Positions 9,233-19,582 of a DNA stretch of 64,000 bases are shown here, piece after piece (the stretch's first letter is position 1; each line of letters starts with the position of its first letter). Made by a program: the position numbers and the translations under genes. The notes beneath the pieces are model-generated. The model was not told where the DNA came from and did not search any database. It worked only from the letters and a program-made list of their open reading frames with translations. The stretch is from Alistipes sp. Lineage in GTDB: Bacteria; Bacteroidota; Bacteroidia; Bacteroidales; Rikenellaceae. The stretch spans positions 1 to 64,000 of the forward strand of contig JAGCMF010000001.1 of assembly GCA_017646625.1 (NCBI GenBank), written 5' to 3'.

Positions 9233-9970
9233 TTAGTTATTTACGATGTAGAACTCTGAACGTACTGTTACACGTGCCTTCTTCTCGCGTGATGAGAGGT
9301 TGAATGAGCCGCCTGCCGAGAACTCCTCGTCGCCTGTCGCTGCTGTAATCTGGAATACGCCAGCGCGTGATAGCTTGAGCTTGCCGAGCTCCGAACCAGA
9401 GCTCTCTGCGATGTTCTTTGCACGGTCGCGAGCATCCTCTGCTGCGGCAGCAAGAAGGCTCAACTTAACATCCTCGAGACCTGTGTAGTAGTACATAGGG
9501 TTGTATACGTCGATGTCTATGCCAACGGCGATGAGTGATGGTAGCTCGCGTGCGGCACTCTCGGTAACATCTACGTCGTCAGACTCGATGGTATACTGCT
9601 GCTGAATCTCGTAACCAGCAAATACACTGCCCTGGTAGTTACCGTTGTCGGAGTATACAGATCGTGATAGTTCATATGTAGAGGGCATGTTGAAAGATAT
9701 CCTCTCCTCATTTACACCCCTCTCCTTAAGGAACTCTATCACCTTGTCGCGGCTATCCTCAAGGATGCTGTATGCCTCGGCAGCGTCGTATGCCTCGGCC
9801 TTTATCGAGCCATTTATGACGATGAGGTCAGAGGTGAACTCTGTCTCGCCAAGGCCGGTAACAGTTATTGTGCCTGTTGTGCGGTGATTCTGTGTGTAGG
9901 CCGCAGCAAGCACCATTGCCGAGAGGACTACAGATACACCGATGATGATATATTTCCAAAGATTGTTCAT
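9233..9970 (-). CDS. SIMPL (DUF541) domain protein
   Basis: The 245-residue protein has an N-terminal membrane anchor or signal (residues 7-25), then a SIMPL domain beginning [17 protein letters not shown]. This matches the usual start of the family, whose members are periplasmic or membrane-attached and of poorly defined function. The central helix-rich part contains [23 protein letters not shown], and the C-terminal VRSEFYIVN is typical. It lies between ychF and gltX in the same operon. The function cannot be read from the sequence. Confidence 0.88.
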   Translation of the reverse strand: MNNLWKYIIIGVSVVLSAMVLAAAYTQNHRTTGTITVTGLGETEFTSDLIVINGSIKAEAYDAAEAYSILEDSRDKVIEFLKERGVNEERISFNMPSTYELSRSVYSDNGNYQGSVFAGYEIQQQYTIESDDVDVTESAARELPSLIAVGIDIDVYNPMYYYTGLEDVKLSLLAAAAEDARDRAKNIAESSGSELGKLKLSRAGVFQITAATGDEEFSAGGSFNLSSREKKARVTVRSEFYIVNN

Positions 9971-9994
9971 TGTAGTAGCGGTTTAAAGGTTTTA

Positions 9995-11092
9995 TTATAC
10001 GTTAAAGAGGAAGTGCATGATGTCGCCATCCTGTACGATGTACTCCTTGCCCTCGATGCCAATCTTACCTACATCGCGGCAAGCACGTTCCGAGCCGAGA
10101 GCAACATAGTCGTCATACTTGATAACCTCTGCACGGATGAAGCCGCGTTCGAAGTCGGTGTGGATGATGCCGGCAGTCTCGGGGGCCTTCATGCCGCGGC
10201 GGAATGTCCACGCACGGCTCTCGTCAGCACCTGTGGTGAAGAATGTCTGGAGGTCCAAAAGACGGTATGCAGCCTTGATAAGACGACTCACGCCTGACTC
10301 CTCGAGGCCCATATCCTGGAGGAACATCTGCCTCTCTTCGTAGGTGTCGAGCTCGGCAATGTCGGCCTCGGCAGATGCCGCTACGATAAGCATCTCGGCA
10401 TGCTCGTTTGCTATTGCTGCCTTCACCGCCTCGGTGTGTACGTTGCCTGTCACGGCAGATGCCTCGTCTACGTTGCATACGTAGAGCACAGGTTTGTCGG
10501 TGAGGAGGTTGAGGTCCCAAACGCACTTACGTTCCTCGGCAGTGAGCTCCACGGCGCGTGCCGATATGCCCTGCTCCAAGGTCTCCTTGTAGCGGCATAG
10601 GATGTCGTACTGGCGCTTTGCGTTCTTATCGCCCGCTGTAGCCTGCTTCTGGCACTTGCCAATGCGGTTGTCGATAGTCTCGAGGTCCTTGAGTTGTAGC
10701 TCGGTGTCGATAATGCCCTTATCGCGCACAGGGTCCACGGTGCCATCTACGTGTGTAATGTTGTCGTTCTCGAAGCAACGCAACACGTGGATGATGGCGT
10801 TTGTGTTACGGATGTTTGCGAGGAACTTATTGCCAAGACCCTCACCCTTTGATGCGCCCTTCACAAGACCTGCGATATCTACAATCTCGATTGTTGTGGG
10901 CACCACACGCTTGGGGTTGTCAATCTCTACGAGGCGTGTTAGGCGTTCGTCGGGTACGGTGATTACACCAACATTGGGCTCGATGGTGCAGAAGGGGAAG
11001 TTTGCTGCCTGTGCACGTGCGTTAGACAGACAGTTGAAAAGTGTCGACTTACCAACGTTTGGTAGTCCTACAATTCCACATTGAAGTGCCAT
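9995..11092 (-). CDS. ychF: Ribosome-associated ATPase YchF (Obg family)
   Basis: This 365-residue P-loop protein starts MALQCGIVGLPNVGKSTLFN, giving G1 (GLPNVGKS) at residues 8-15. The family-specific NVGVITVPDERL and DIAGLVKGASKGEGLGN (G3) follow. YchF/OLA1 proteins prefer ATP to GTP because the G4 motif is altered. The C-terminal TGS-like domain (about 280-363) ends with the conserved EYIVQDGDIMHFLFNV. It binds ribosomes and is linked to stress and translation control. It lies 45 bp downstream of clc in the minus-strand operon. Confidence 0.97.
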   Translation of the reverse strand: MALQCGIVGLPNVGKSTLFNCLSNARAQAANFPFCTIEPNVGVITVPDERLTRLVEIDNPKRVVPTTIEIVDIAGLVKGASKGEGLGNKFLANIRNTNAIIHVLRCFENDNITHVDGTVDPVRDKGIIDTELQLKDLETIDNRIGKCQKQATAGDKNAKRQYDILCRYKETLEQGISARAVELTAEERKCVWDLNLLTDKPVLYVCNVDEASAVTGNVHTEAVKAAIANEHAEMLIVAASAEADIAELDTYEERQMFLQDMGLEESGVSRLIKAAYRLLDLQTFFTTGADESRAWTFRRGMKAPETAGIIHTDFERGFIRAEVIKYDDYVALGSERACRDVGKIGIEGKEYIVQDGDIMHFLFNV

Positions 11093-11137
11093 AGTTATCT
11101 CTTATTTTTATTCGTTATTATCGTTTTGTTAGTATTG

Positions 11138-12940
11138 TTAGTCTGCTTGCGATACGTTTACCAGCGCCTCACGGTATGAGTTTAGGATGCGCGACTTCGA
11201 TATGAAGCCGAGGTAGTGGTTCTCCCTGTCCACCACGGGGAGCATCCACGTGTTGCTCTGCTCGAAGCGTGGCATGATGCTCTGTATCATCTCATGCTCC
11301 AAAATCTTGTCGGGGGGCTGTATCATGTAGTGCATTATCGACTTGCCCCACTTATCGCGGTTGAACATGTCGTGACGTAGGTCGTCGAGCTGCACGATGC
11401 CCATCAGCTTACCCTCGTTGTCCAATACGGGGAATATGTTGCGTCGAGCATTCGATATGATGTTTACAAGGTCGCCAAGCGTTATGCTCTCGCGCAAGCG
11501 TATGAAGTCGGTCTCCATGAGCTGGTCGAGGCGTAGGAATACGAATGCTGATGAGTCCTTGTCGTGTGTTAGCAACTCGCCACGCATACGCAGCTGCTTG
11601 GTGTATATCGAGTCGCGGTCGAGACCATAGTTTACGGCAAACGATATGCACGATACGATCATCAGCGGGATGAATAGACCATAGCCGTTAGATAGCTCTG
11701 CAATGAGGAAGATTGCCGTAAGTGGCGCCTTCATCACTCCCGACATCACACCTGCCATGCCGGCAAGGGTGAACGAGGTGATTGATACATCCCAACCAAA
11801 TATAGAACGACATATCACGGCGAGTGTGGCTCCGGCGAAGGCGCCCACGAAGAGTGATGGTGCAAACGTACCACCGACACCACCTGCAGCATTTGTCGTA
11901 GCCATGGCTATCACCTTGAAGAGCATGATTGCTATGAGGTAGATGATGAGGAACCAGTCGGCATCGCTAAATGTGCTAAATAGCGTGTGGTTGAAGAGCT
12001 CCTCGGTGTGTCCTGTCATCAGTGTGCCGAAGCTGCTGTGACCCTCACCGTAGAGTGGAGGGAAGATGAAGATGAGTATGCCGAGTGATATGCCGGCGTA
12101 CAACCACTTGCGCCACTGCTGCGTGATGCCCTTATAGAATCCTCCCACCTTCGAGTTTACGGATGTGAAGTAGTATGCCATCACGCCACAGAAGCATCCG
12201 AGGAGTATGAAGAGGGGTACCTGTGCCACCTGGAACATGTCGCTTTCGGTAAGCGACACGGCGATGATGGGCGAGAAACCGTGCAGCGATAGCGATATGA
12301 TTGTCGCTGTCATTGATGCCATGAGCAGTGGTATGATAGACTTCGATGTTATGTCGAGCATCAGAATCTCAAGCACGAATACCACACCCGTGATTGGGGC
12401 TTTAAAGACGGCAGCCACCGCAGCACCTGCACCGCAACATAGCAGCAACGTTATGTTCTTGTAGTTTAGCCTTGCGAGCTTACCTATGTTCGAGCCTATG
12501 GCTGCGCCTGTGAGCACGATAGGCGCCTCGGGGCCTACAGAGCCACCAAAGCCGATGGTCGTAGCACCACCCACTATTGATGTCCAGCAGTTGTGGCTTT
12601 TGATGCGCGAGTCTGTGCGCGACATGGCATAGAGCACACGTGTCACACCCTCCGAAATACCATCCTTGACGATATACTTAACGAAGAGTGTTGCCAGGAT
12701 GATACCTATGGCGGGGTATACCAAGAATAGCCACTGTGCCTGGTCGTTGGGTGTCCACGACGTCAGTAGGTGTGTTATGAAGTGGAGTAGGCTATTGAAG
12801 ATATAGGCACCAATACCCGCGCAGAGACCCACGAGGATGGCGAGGATGGCCATCGCCTGTGAGTTTGTTAGTCGGCGCGATATGGTGAGGTATACCTGAT
12901 ATATCCTCTCCTTGATGTTTAGGTTTAGTCTTGCCATCAT
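11138..12940 (-). CDS. ClC-family chloride channel or antiporter with CBS pair
   Basis: The 600-residue protein has the ClC core in about residues 25-430. GGSVGPEAP (about 130-138) contains the gating glutamate, followed by the inner-half segments FKAPITGVVF, AAGGVGGTFAPSLFVG and GVMKAPLTAIF. A C-terminal region (about 455-590) carries two CBS domains that usually bind adenosine nucleotides. The core glutamate is present, but transporter versus channel mode cannot be settled by eye. A second Met two residues in (12937) is an alternative start. It starts 3 bp after the trpS stop codon, so it is cotranscribed. Confidence 0.93.
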   Translation of the reverse strand: MMARLNLNIKERIYQVYLTISRRLTNSQAMAILAILVGLCAGIGAYIFNSLLHFITHLLTSWTPNDQAQWLFLVYPAIGIILATLFVKYIVKDGISEGVTRVLYAMSRTDSRIKSHNCWTSIVGGATTIGFGGSVGPEAPIVLTGAAIGSNIGKLARLNYKNITLLLCCGAGAAVAAVFKAPITGVVFVLEILMLDITSKSIIPLLMASMTATIISLSLHGFSPIIAVSLTESDMFQVAQVPLFILLGCFCGVMAYYFTSVNSKVGGFYKGITQQWRKWLYAGISLGILIFIFPPLYGEGHSSFGTLMTGHTEELFNHTLFSTFSDADWFLIIYLIAIMLFKVIAMATTNAAGGVGGTFAPSLFVGAFAGATLAVICRSIFGWDVSITSFTLAGMAGVMSGVMKAPLTAIFLIAELSNGYGLFIPLMIVSCISFAVNYGLDRDSIYTKQLRMRGELLTHDKDSSAFVFLRLDQLMETDFIRLRESITLGDLVNIISNARRNIFPVLDNEGKLMGIVQLDDLRHDMFNRDKWGKSIMHYMIQPPDKILEHEMIQSIMPRFEQSNTWMLPVVDRENHYLGFISKSRILNSYREALVNVSQAD

Positions 12941-12943
12941 TTA

Positions 12944-14065
12944 CTATTTTCTGTACTCGGCAGCCTGACGAGATATGAGCTCGCTATCCTCAAAGTAGTT
13001 AATGCGCATCGAACGACGCACGTCGCCAAGTGTTGCGGCGGCAGCCTCGCGTGCCTCATCCGAGCCACGACGTAGGATGTCGTATACCTCCTCGATGTGC
13101 TGCTCGTAGTGCTTGCGACGTTCACGGATAGGCTCGAGGAGCTCCTCGAGGACAGCTATGAGTAGTCTCTTGCACTTTACATCGCCAAGACCGCCACGAC
13201 GGTAGTGCTCCTTCATGGCCTCGAGGTTTTCGTAGTCGGGGCAGTACTTCGCGAAGTGCTCGGGACGTGAGAAGGCGTCGAGGTATGTGAATACGGTGTT
13301 GCCCTCAACCTTACCTGGGTCGGTAATCTTTAGGTGGTCGGGGTCTGTATACATGCTCATAACCTTCTTCTTTACATCCTCTGCGCTATCCGAGAGGTAT
13401 ATGCAGTTGCCCAACGACTTCGACATCTTGGCCTTACCATCGGTGCCTGGCAGGCGTAGACATGCTGCATTTGTGGGGAGCATTATCTCTGGCTCGACGA
13501 GGGTCTCGCCATATATGTGGTTGAACTTATGCACAATCTCGCGTGTCTGCTCAATCATAGGCTCCTGGTCCTCACCTACGGGCACTGTAGTTGCGCGGAA
13601 GGCAGTGATGTCGGCAGCCTGTGATATGGGGTATGTGAAGAAGCCCACAGGTGTACCCTTGCGCTGCTGGTTCTCCTGCTCCTCGCCATTCTCCGCAAAG
13701 CCGCGCATCTGAATCTCTGCTTTTACTGTTGGGTTACGCTGCAGGCGCTGTACAGTTACAAGGTTCATGTAGTAGAATGCCAACTCGGTAAGCTCTGTGA
13801 CGTACGACTGGATGAATATTGTAGACTTTGTGGGGTCTATGCCGCATGATAGGTAGTCGAGGGCCACCTCTATGATGTTCTCGCGCACCTTATCGGGGTT
13901 GTCTGCGTTGTCGGTGAGTGCCTGTGCGTCGGCAATCATGATAAATATCTTGTCATACTCGCCCGAGTTCTGCAACTCAACGCGGCGGCTCAACGAGCCA
14001 ACAAAGTGTCCGAGGTGTAGCTTGCCTGTGGGGCGGTCGCCTGTGAGTATAATCTTCTTTTTCAT
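12944..14065 (-). CDS. trpS: Tryptophanyl-tRNA synthetase
   Basis: This 373-residue class Ic synthetase has the HIGH-type motif [15 protein letters not shown] (residues 9-23). The tryptophan and ATP binding segment [17 protein letters not shown] is central, and the KMSKS motif is KMSKSLGN at about residue 220. It is the promoter-proximal gene of the minus-strand operon trpS-clc-ychF-SIMPL-gltX-galM. A TATTTTTG -7-like element lies at 14130-14137. It is divergent from oxyR with 163 bp between start codons. Confidence 0.96.
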   Translation of the reverse strand: MKKKIILTGDRPTGKLHLGHFVGSLSRRVELQNSGEYDKIFIMIADAQALTDNADNPDKVRENIIEVALDYLSCGIDPTKSTIFIQSYVTELTELAFYYMNLVTVQRLQRNPTVKAEIQMRGFAENGEEQENQQRKGTPVGFFTYPISQAADITAFRATTVPVGEDQEPMIEQTREIVHKFNHIYGETLVEPEIMLPTNAACLRLPGTDGKAKMSKSLGNCIYLSDSAEDVKKKVMSMYTDPDHLKITDPGKVEGNTVFTYLDAFSRPEHFAKYCPDYENLEAMKEHYRRGGLGDVKCKRLLIAVLEELLEPIRERRKHYEQHIEEVYDILRRGSDEAREAAAATLGDVRRSMRINYFEDSELISRQAAEYRK

Positions 14066-14129
14066 GTTGAATAGTGTGTTATCGCGTTATTGTTCACGAG
14101 CCTCTACATATATTTATGCTCGTAGGCGA

Positions 14130-14137
14130 CAAAAATA
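14130..14137 (-). promoter_or_regulatory. Possible -7 element for the trpS operon
   Basis: On the minus strand this reads TATTTTTG, about 65 bp before the trpS start. No convincing -33 element is visible at 19-21 bp. Confidence 0.35.
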
Positions 14138-14167
14138 CAAAAAAAATAGCTAATTCTCTATACTCTG

Positions 14168-14198
14168 TTGTTATATATAGATTTTTTTTATAACTTTG
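14168..14198 (+). promoter_or_regulatory. oxyR promoter
   Basis: TTG at 14168-14170 and TAACTTTG at 14191-14198 are separated by 20 bp, a full Bacteroidota promoter. Transcription would start near 14205. That lies after the in-frame ATG at 14196, so it supports ATG 14229 as the oxyR start. Confidence 0.75.
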
Positions 14199-14228
14199 CA
14201 CAAGGCAAACGAAATACCTTATATAATT

Positions 14229-15128
14229 ATGACTATCATCCAACTTGAATACCTGATGGCGGTGGCCAACTGTGGCAGTTTCTCGGTAGCTGCAGAGCAT
14301 TGTTTTGTTACACAACCCTCGTTGTCGATGCAGATAAAGGCGTTGGAGGAGGAACTTGGCGTGGTGTTGCTCGATAGAACGAAGAAGCCTATCATACCTA
14401 CAGCTGTGGGCGAGGTTGTTCTTGAGCAGGCGCGCGAGACGCTACGTTCGTATAACTACATACGTGAGTCTGTTGCCGAGATGCGTGGCGAGACGGCGGG
14501 TAAGATGCGTCTCGGTGTCATCCCAACCATTGCCCCCTATCTGTTGCATAAGTTCATCCCCACCTTCATCAAGGAGTATCCCAAGGTGGAACTTGAGATA
14601 CATGAGATGGTTACGGCGGATATCATCGAGGCGTTGAAGCATGACCGTATAGATGCTGCTCTTGTTGCGTCAGGAACATGTGGTGAGGGTATCACGGAGC
14701 ATGACCTCTTCAGTGACCACTTCTATGCCTACATATCGCCCTCGCATCCACTCTTCGAGAGGTCTAACATACGTATCGAGGATATTGATTTCAAGGATCT
14801 TATCCTCTTGAGTAGGGGTAATTGTATGCGTGATCAGATTTTTGAGTTGTGTCAGGCGGCACACGAGATTCCTTCGCACTTCTACTTCGAGTCTGGCTCG
14901 TTGGATACGCTTATGCGAATGGTTGATTGCACGTCGTGCATGACCATTATCCCAGAGATGGCACTCGAGTTTATCCCACTGTCACGACGTAACAGGGTGA
15001 AGAGCATCGCCAAGGGTGCTACCTCGCGCCGTGTAGCATTGGCGGTGAGCCGTACGTATGTCAAGCAGTCTATTGTTGAGGCTCTGCGCACTACGGTTTT
15101 GCAGTGTGTAAATCAGGAGAAGGTATAG
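14229..15128 (+). CDS. oxyR: LysR-type peroxide-sensing regulator OxyR
   Basis: The protein is 299 residues from the ATG at 14229. The N-terminal winged helix-turn-helix (about 1-60) has the OxyR-like QLEYLMAVANCGSFSVAAEHCFVTQPSLSMQI. The effector domain contains GNCMRDQIFELC, whose cysteines fall exactly at residues 199 and 208. These are the numbers of the redox disulfide pair in E. coli OxyR, which also confirms the chosen start. It probably activates peroxide defence genes. None lies next to it, since the divergent neighbour is trpS. Confidence 0.93.
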   Translation: MTIIQLEYLMAVANCGSFSVAAEHCFVTQPSLSMQIKALEEELGVVLLDRTKKPIIPTAVGEVVLEQARETLRSYNYIRESVAEMRGETAGKMRLGVIPTIAPYLLHKFIPTFIKEYPKVELEIHEMVTADIIEALKHDRIDAALVASGTCGEGITEHDLFSDHFYAYISPSHPLFERSNIRIEDIDFKDLILLSRGNCMRDQIFELCQAAHEIPSHFYFESGSLDTLMRMVDCTSCMTIIPEMALEFIPLSRRNRVKSIAKGATSRRVALAVSRTYVKQSIVEALRTTVLQCVNQEKV

Positions 15129-15553
15129 TCTAAATGGTGTATTGACCATTGGTTGATTATATCTAATTTGTAACATATTATTGTTGTGTCTCTATGCTGT
15201 AGATGCATAACGGTTAAATTGTAGATTTAGAGGTTGTTGATGTGCTGTGAATGGTTTGTTTTCACGCGCTGCGCAGCCTCTTTTTTTGTCTCTTAAGGAG
15301 GTGTGTTTTTGTGATATATTTTGGTTGCGTATGCAGAAAATGTAGCATCGTTTAATCTCCTTTAACACGATATCCCGCGATACTCATTTTTGCTCTTTTT
15401 GTGGTACTTTTTGTTATTTGTTTGCTTTATTGATAAGTTTTTTGTAAATTTGCGAGAATTAAGATGCGTGCGCGTGACGTGTGTTACTATGTCAGCGTGC
15501 ATACGTCGAGAGCATAACAGTGTAATAAACGATTGAAACAGAGAATATAAGCT
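15129..15553. other. 425-bp intergenic region between oxyR and rsfS
   Basis: I find no convincing gene here. The stretch is A/T-rich. It holds a GC-rich palindrome GCTGCGCAGC (15268-15277) followed by TCTTTTTTT, a weak candidate terminator for oxyR. The rsfS promoter is at 15421-15452, followed by a leader of about 95 nt. Confidence 0.5.
15421..15452 (+). promoter_or_regulatory. Promoter of the rsfS-ftsH-cdsA-psd operon
   Basis: TTTG at 15421-15424 and TAAATTTG at 15445-15452 are separated by 20 bp, an excellent match to the Bacteroidota consensus. Confidence 0.75.
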
Positions 15554-15913
15554 ATGGAAAATTTTGACAAGTTGATTGAAACTATAGTTGAGGCCATCGA
15601 CGACAAGAAGGGTAAGGGTATTGTATCACTCGATCTTTCTGGTTTTGATGGTGCGATTTGCTCACATTTTGTAGTGTGTAATGCAGACTCTACGACACAG
15701 GTAGATGCCATTTCGTCAAGCATCGAGGAGAAGGTGTTTGAGGTTATGGGTGAATGGCCTGTGCGTGTTGAGGGTCGCCAGAACGCCTTCTGGGTGGCGA
15801 TGGACTACACTGATGTCATCGTTCATATCTTCCAGACGGAGCTTCGTGACTACTATCGTCTCGAGGAGTTGTGGGCTGATGCGCCTATGAAGCGTTATGA
15901 GTTTGGTGAGTAA
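15554..15913 (+). CDS. rsfS: Ribosomal silencing factor RsfS (Iojap family)
   Basis: The 119-residue protein has the RsfS fold signature: an N-terminal helix, SLDLSGFDGAICSHFVVCNADSTTQVDAI, then the conserved VEGRQNAFWVAMDYTDVIVHIFQTELRDYYRLEELW. RsfS binds uL14 on the 50S subunit and blocks subunit joining under starvation. It is the first gene of an operon with ftsH 25 bp downstream, an order common in Bacteroidota. Confidence 0.96.
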   Translation: MENFDKLIETIVEAIDDKKGKGIVSLDLSGFDGAICSHFVVCNADSTTQVDAISSSIEEKVFEVMGEWPVRVEGRQNAFWVAMDYTDVIVHIFQTELRDYYRLEELWADAPMKRYEFGE

Positions 15914-15938
15914 GAGATAGAGAGATTAAGGTTGGAAT

Positions 15939-17981
15939 ATGGCTGTTAATAGAGCAAACCAGCCTGGGGCACCACGTTTTAACTTTATGTGGTTCTGGGC
16001 TGTGGTGGCTGTTGTCATCATCGGTTATTCTATGTTTGGCGACTCCGAGGCGCGACCCTTGGAGGGCGATTGGAACATGGTGGATGAACTTGTTGAGAAT
16101 GGCTACGTAGAACGTATTGAGGTTGTAGATAGGGAGAATGCGAGTGTATATCTTCGTGCCGAGTACCTCGACTCGTTGATGATGCAACCAGGGTTTAAGG
16201 ATGTGCCACGCACAGGTGCACAGGTTGTCTTTAATACGGGTGGCGATGTTCAGTACTTTGCTGAACGTCTTGCTGCTGCCGAGGCCCGAGCTCATGAGGC
16301 GGGTGTTGAGGCGGAGGCTGTTGTCGTTAAGTATGATCGCACGGAGAAGGGTTGGATGGGCTATCTGGTTGATGCTCTGCCCTTCATCCTCATGATATTT
16401 GTCTTTATCTTCATCATGCGTTCCTTGTCGCGCAATGCTGGTGGTGGCGCTGGTGGCGGCATCATGAATGTGGGTAAGGCGCGTGCGCAGATGTCGGATA
16501 AGAATACCAAGGAACGTGTGACATTTAAGGATGTTGCGGGTCTTGAGGAGGCGAAGGTCGAGATTATGGAGATTGTCGACTTCCTTAAGAATGCCGATAA
16601 GTATAAGGCTCTGGGTGCCAAGATTCCCAAGGGAGCACTCCTCGCAGGCCCTCCAGGAACAGGTAAGACTCTCCTTGCCAAGGCTGTGGCGGGTGAGGCT
16701 AATGTACCTTTTCTCTCAATCTCGGGCTCCGACTTTGTTGAGATGTTCGTGGGTGTTGGTGCCTCGCGTGTTCGTGATCTCTTTGAGCAGGCAAAGAAGG
16801 TGGCTCCATGTATCGTCTTCATCGACGAGATTGACGCCATAGGCCGTGCTCGAGGTAAGAATTCAGGATTCTCGGGCAATGACGAGAGAGAGAATACGCT
16901 TAACCAGCTCCTTACCGAGATGGATGGTTTTCAGACAAATGCGGGTGTCATTGTGCTTGCTGCAACAAACCGTGTTGACATCTTGGATAAGGCCCTCATG
17001 CGTGCTGGCCGCTTCGATAGACAGATTGAGGTTGGCTTGCCCGATGTTAAGGAACGCAAGGAGATCTTTGATGTGCACCTTCGCAAGCTGAAGCTCGATC
17101 CGAAACTCGATAGGGAGTTCTTGGCGAAGCAGACACCAGGCTTTGCGGGTGCAGATATCGCAAATGTATGTAACGAGGCGGCACTCATCGCGGCACGTCA
17201 TAGCAAGAGTGCTGTTACGCAGGAGGACTTCCTCGCAGCCATAGATCGTATTGTGGGTGGTTTGGAACGTCGTAATATGCCTATGACGGCAGCGGAACGT
17301 CGTGCTACGGCTATACATGAGGCGGGACATGCTGTTGTCATGTGGCGACTTAAGAACTGCGATGCAGTGCTCAAGATTACCATCATACCACGTGGTCGTT
17401 CGTTGGGTGCTACATGGTACCTCCCCGAGGAACGTGTAAACCACAATGTGGAGCATTTTAAGCATAAGCTTGCTGGCCTTGTTGGTGGTCGTGTTGCCGA
17501 GCAGCAACTCCTCGGTATCACAAGCACAGGTGCGCTGAATGATTTGGAACGCACCTCGAAGACGGCATACGCTATGGTGGCATACTATGGCATGAGTGAG
17601 AGGGTGGGCAACATCAGTTTCTTCGATGGCTCGGGCCAGCGTGATATGTTCACCAAGCCCTTCTCGGAACGTACCGCAGAGGTCATAGACGAGGAGGTGC
17701 GCCGTATAGTTGATGAGGCGGTGGCCATGGCGCGTGATATAATAGATACTGAACGCCAGAATATAGAACGTCTTGCGGACTTACTCTTGGATAAGGAGAC
17801 AATCTTTACCGAGGATATAGAGTCTATTCTCGGCAAGAGTGCCCAGCAGGTTGAGAAGGAGACTATGGATGCCGCTGTGGAGGTTGTCGAGACCGAGGGT
17901 GATGATGGTGAGGATACCACTGCGGAGGTTACCTACATCGTTGATAGTCCCAAGTCTGTAGATAATGAAAAAACAGAGTAG
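15939..17981 (+). CDS. ftsH: ATP-dependent zinc metalloprotease FtsH
   Basis: This 680-residue membrane AAA+ protease degrades misfolded and short-lived proteins. Two membrane helices (about 15-33 and 144-162) flank a short periplasmic domain. Walker A GPPGTGKT is at 237-244, Walker B FIDEID at 294-299, and the zinc motif HEAGH at 460-464. A Gly-rich linker (GGGAGGG) follows the second helix. The acidic C-terminal tail is typical of the family. The gene lies between rsfS and cdsA (3-bp gap). Confidence 0.98.
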   Translation: MAVNRANQPGAPRFNFMWFWAVVAVVIIGYSMFGDSEARPLEGDWNMVDELVENGYVERIEVVDRENASVYLRAEYLDSLMMQPGFKDVPRTGAQVVFNTGGDVQYFAERLAAAEARAHEAGVEAEAVVVKYDRTEKGWMGYLVDALPFILMIFVFIFIMRSLSRNAGGGAGGGIMNVGKARAQMSDKNTKERVTFKDVAGLEEAKVEIMEIVDFLKNADKYKALGAKIPKGALLAGPPGTGKTLLAKAVAGEANVPFLSISGSDFVEMFVGVGASRVRDLFEQAKKVAPCIVFIDEIDAIGRARGKNSGFSGNDERENTLNQLLTEMDGFQTNAGVIVLAATNRVDILDKALMRAGRFDRQIEVGLPDVKERKEIFDVHLRKLKLDPKLDREFLAKQTPGFAGADIANVCNEAALIAARHSKSAVTQEDFLAAIDRIVGGLERRNMPMTAAERRATAIHEAGHAVVMWRLKNCDAVLKITIIPRGRSLGATWYLPEERVNHNVEHFKHKLAGLVGGRVAEQQLLGITSTGALNDLERTSKTAYAMVAYYGMSERVGNISFFDGSGQRDMFTKPFSERTAEVIDEEVRRIVDEAVAMARDIIDTERQNIERLADLLLDKETIFTEDIESILGKSAQQVEKETMDAAVEVVETEGDDGEDTTAEVTYIVDSPKSVDNEKTE

Positions 17982-17984
17982 ACA

Positions 17985-18866
17985 ATGAGTGATAAGTTGA
18001 GAAACCTGATAGTGCGCACGGTGAGTGGTGCTGTGCTCCTTGCTGTGGTCTTTGCTGCGGCATGGTATGGTATGATAACCTATAAGGTATTGCTCCTGGG
18101 TATCGCCCTCGTTGGTGTTGAGGAGTTTTATCGTCTCGCTGCGCGTCGCGGTGCAGAGCCACAAACCATCATGGGCCTCATAGCCACCATTGCGTTCCTA
18201 AATAGTGGTTTTCTCCTCTATAACATCATCTATGACTCTGGTTGTTGTGCTACGACCTGCGTGTGGAACTTTATAGCGCCACTGCTACTTGTGTTTGTCA
18301 TCTTCGGAGTCTTCGTTATAGAGGTATTCCGTAACAGACCTACGCCCATCTTTAACATAGCAGCCACACTTATGGGTGTTATATACGTTGCGCTGCCTAT
18401 GACCATCATGCTCTTCATCCCCGCCATGCTTAAGGGTGATGGTGCTACGTGGTCGCCCTGGTACTTCTTGTGGTACCTCTTCCTCGTGTGGGGTAACGAT
18501 GTCTTTGCCTACCTTACTGGTGTATGCTTCGGTAAGCATAAGATGTGCCCACGCCTATCGCCCAAGAAGTCGTGGGAGGGCTTTGCTGGAGGTGTTGCTG
18601 GCTCGTTGTCTATGGGAGCCCTTGCTGCCTACTTCCTCGATGGTAACTACGTCATGTGGGTTGGCCTTGCTCTTGTGGTGTCGCTGTCGAGTGTTGTTGG
18701 TGACCTTGCAGAGTCGATGTTTAAGCGCGAGGCGGAGGTTAAGGACTCTGGTAACATTATGCCAGGTCATGGCGGTATGCTCGATAGGTTCGATGCGCTG
18801 CTTATCTCTGCCCCCTTTGCATTAGTATATATTGCCATCTTTAAGGCTGTATGTACAATTGCTTAA
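17985..18866 (+). CDS. cdsA: Phosphatidate cytidylyltransferase
   Basis: CdsA makes CDP-diacylglycerol from phosphatidate and CTP. The 293-residue protein has about eight membrane segments. Its C-terminus carries the CDP-alcohol synthase signature SMFKREAEVKDSGNIMPGHG followed by GMLDRFD, with the metal-binding acidic residues. It starts 3 bp after the ftsH stop and is followed 30 bp later by psd. The two enzymes supply and finish phosphatidylethanolamine synthesis, though no pssA is seen in the window. Confidence 0.96.
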   Translation: MSDKLRNLIVRTVSGAVLLAVVFAAAWYGMITYKVLLLGIALVGVEEFYRLAARRGAEPQTIMGLIATIAFLNSGFLLYNIIYDSGCCATTCVWNFIAPLLLVFVIFGVFVIEVFRNRPTPIFNIAATLMGVIYVALPMTIMLFIPAMLKGDGATWSPWYFLWYLFLVWGNDVFAYLTGVCFGKHKMCPRLSPKKSWEGFAGGVAGSLSMGALAAYFLDGNYVMWVGLALVVSLSSVVGDLAESMFKREAEVKDSGNIMPGHGGMLDRFDALLISAPFALVYIAIFKAVCTIA

Positions 18867-18896
18867 GTTGAATACTAACCTAAAAACTATACTTTT

Positions 18897-19574
18897 ATGA
18901 AGATTAATAAGGAGGGATATATCATCATTGGCGTCACAGGTCTCATCTGTGTTGCTATATGGTTATTAGTCTTTTTCTTCATCGACACACGCTATGTGAC
19001 ACTATGGTTCATGGCGGGCTTTTTGCTTATCTTCTGGTTCTTTGTTGCCGCCTTTTTCCGTGAGCCACGCCGTGTGCAGATTCACGATGATGCATTGATA
19101 TTCTCGCCCTGCGATGGTCGTGTCGTTGTCACAGAGGTGGTGCATGAGGATGAGTATGTGTCGCAGGAGATGCTCCAGATATCTATCTTTATGTCAGTCA
19201 CGAATGTGCATATGAATTGGTTGCCTGTTGGTGGCGAGGTGGAGTATACGAAGCATCACCATGGTCGTTTCCTTGTTGCATGGCATCCCAAGTCATCGAC
19301 AGAGAATGAACGCGCCACCACTGTTGTGCGCCTTAAGGATGGTCGTAAGGTGCTCATCCGCCAGATTGCTGGCTTCGTGGCACGACGCATAGTGACATAC
19401 GTTAAGCCCGATACACATGTAGACCAGAATAGCATCCTTGGTTTCATCAAGTTTGGCTCACGTGTCGACATTCTCATACCAAAGGATTCAGAGCTATACG
19501 TCGAGATAGGTGACCCTGTCATTGGCTCGCAGACACCTATTGCACGTCTTAAGCCTGTCGAGAAGCAGGCATAG
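18897..19574 (+). CDS. psd: Phosphatidylserine decarboxylase, short form
   Basis: The 225-residue protein has two N-terminal membrane helices (about 8-28 and 34-53). Its C-terminal motif FGSRVD is where the proenzyme cleaves itself between Gly187 and Ser188 to make the pyruvoyl cofactor. The core segments SPCDGRVV and IFMSVTNVHMNWLPVGG are typical. It belongs to the short Psd subfamily, about 100 residues shorter than the E. coli enzyme. The product is phosphatidylethanolamine. Confidence 0.95.
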   Translation: MKINKEGYIIIGVTGLICVAIWLLVFFFIDTRYVTLWFMAGFLLIFWFFVAAFFREPRRVQIHDDALIFSPCDGRVVVTEVVHEDEYVSQEMLQISIFMSVTNVHMNWLPVGGEVEYTKHHHGRFLVAWHPKSSTENERATTVVRLKDGRKVLIRQIAGFVARRIVTYVKPDTHVDQNSILGFIKFGSRVDILIPKDSELYVEIGDPVIGSQTPIARLKPVEKQA

Positions 19575-19582
19575 TGTGTAGT

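Noticed and set aside
15261..15290. GCTGCGCAGC palindrome plus T-run after oxyR as a firm terminator
   Set aside because: The palindrome leaves only a three-base stem once a loop is allowed, so it was kept only as a weak candidate in the intergenic note.
16863..17507. Minus-strand open frame (214 codons) opposite ftsH
   Set aside because: It is antisense to well-conserved ftsH motifs; its composition is that of a reverse-frame shadow.
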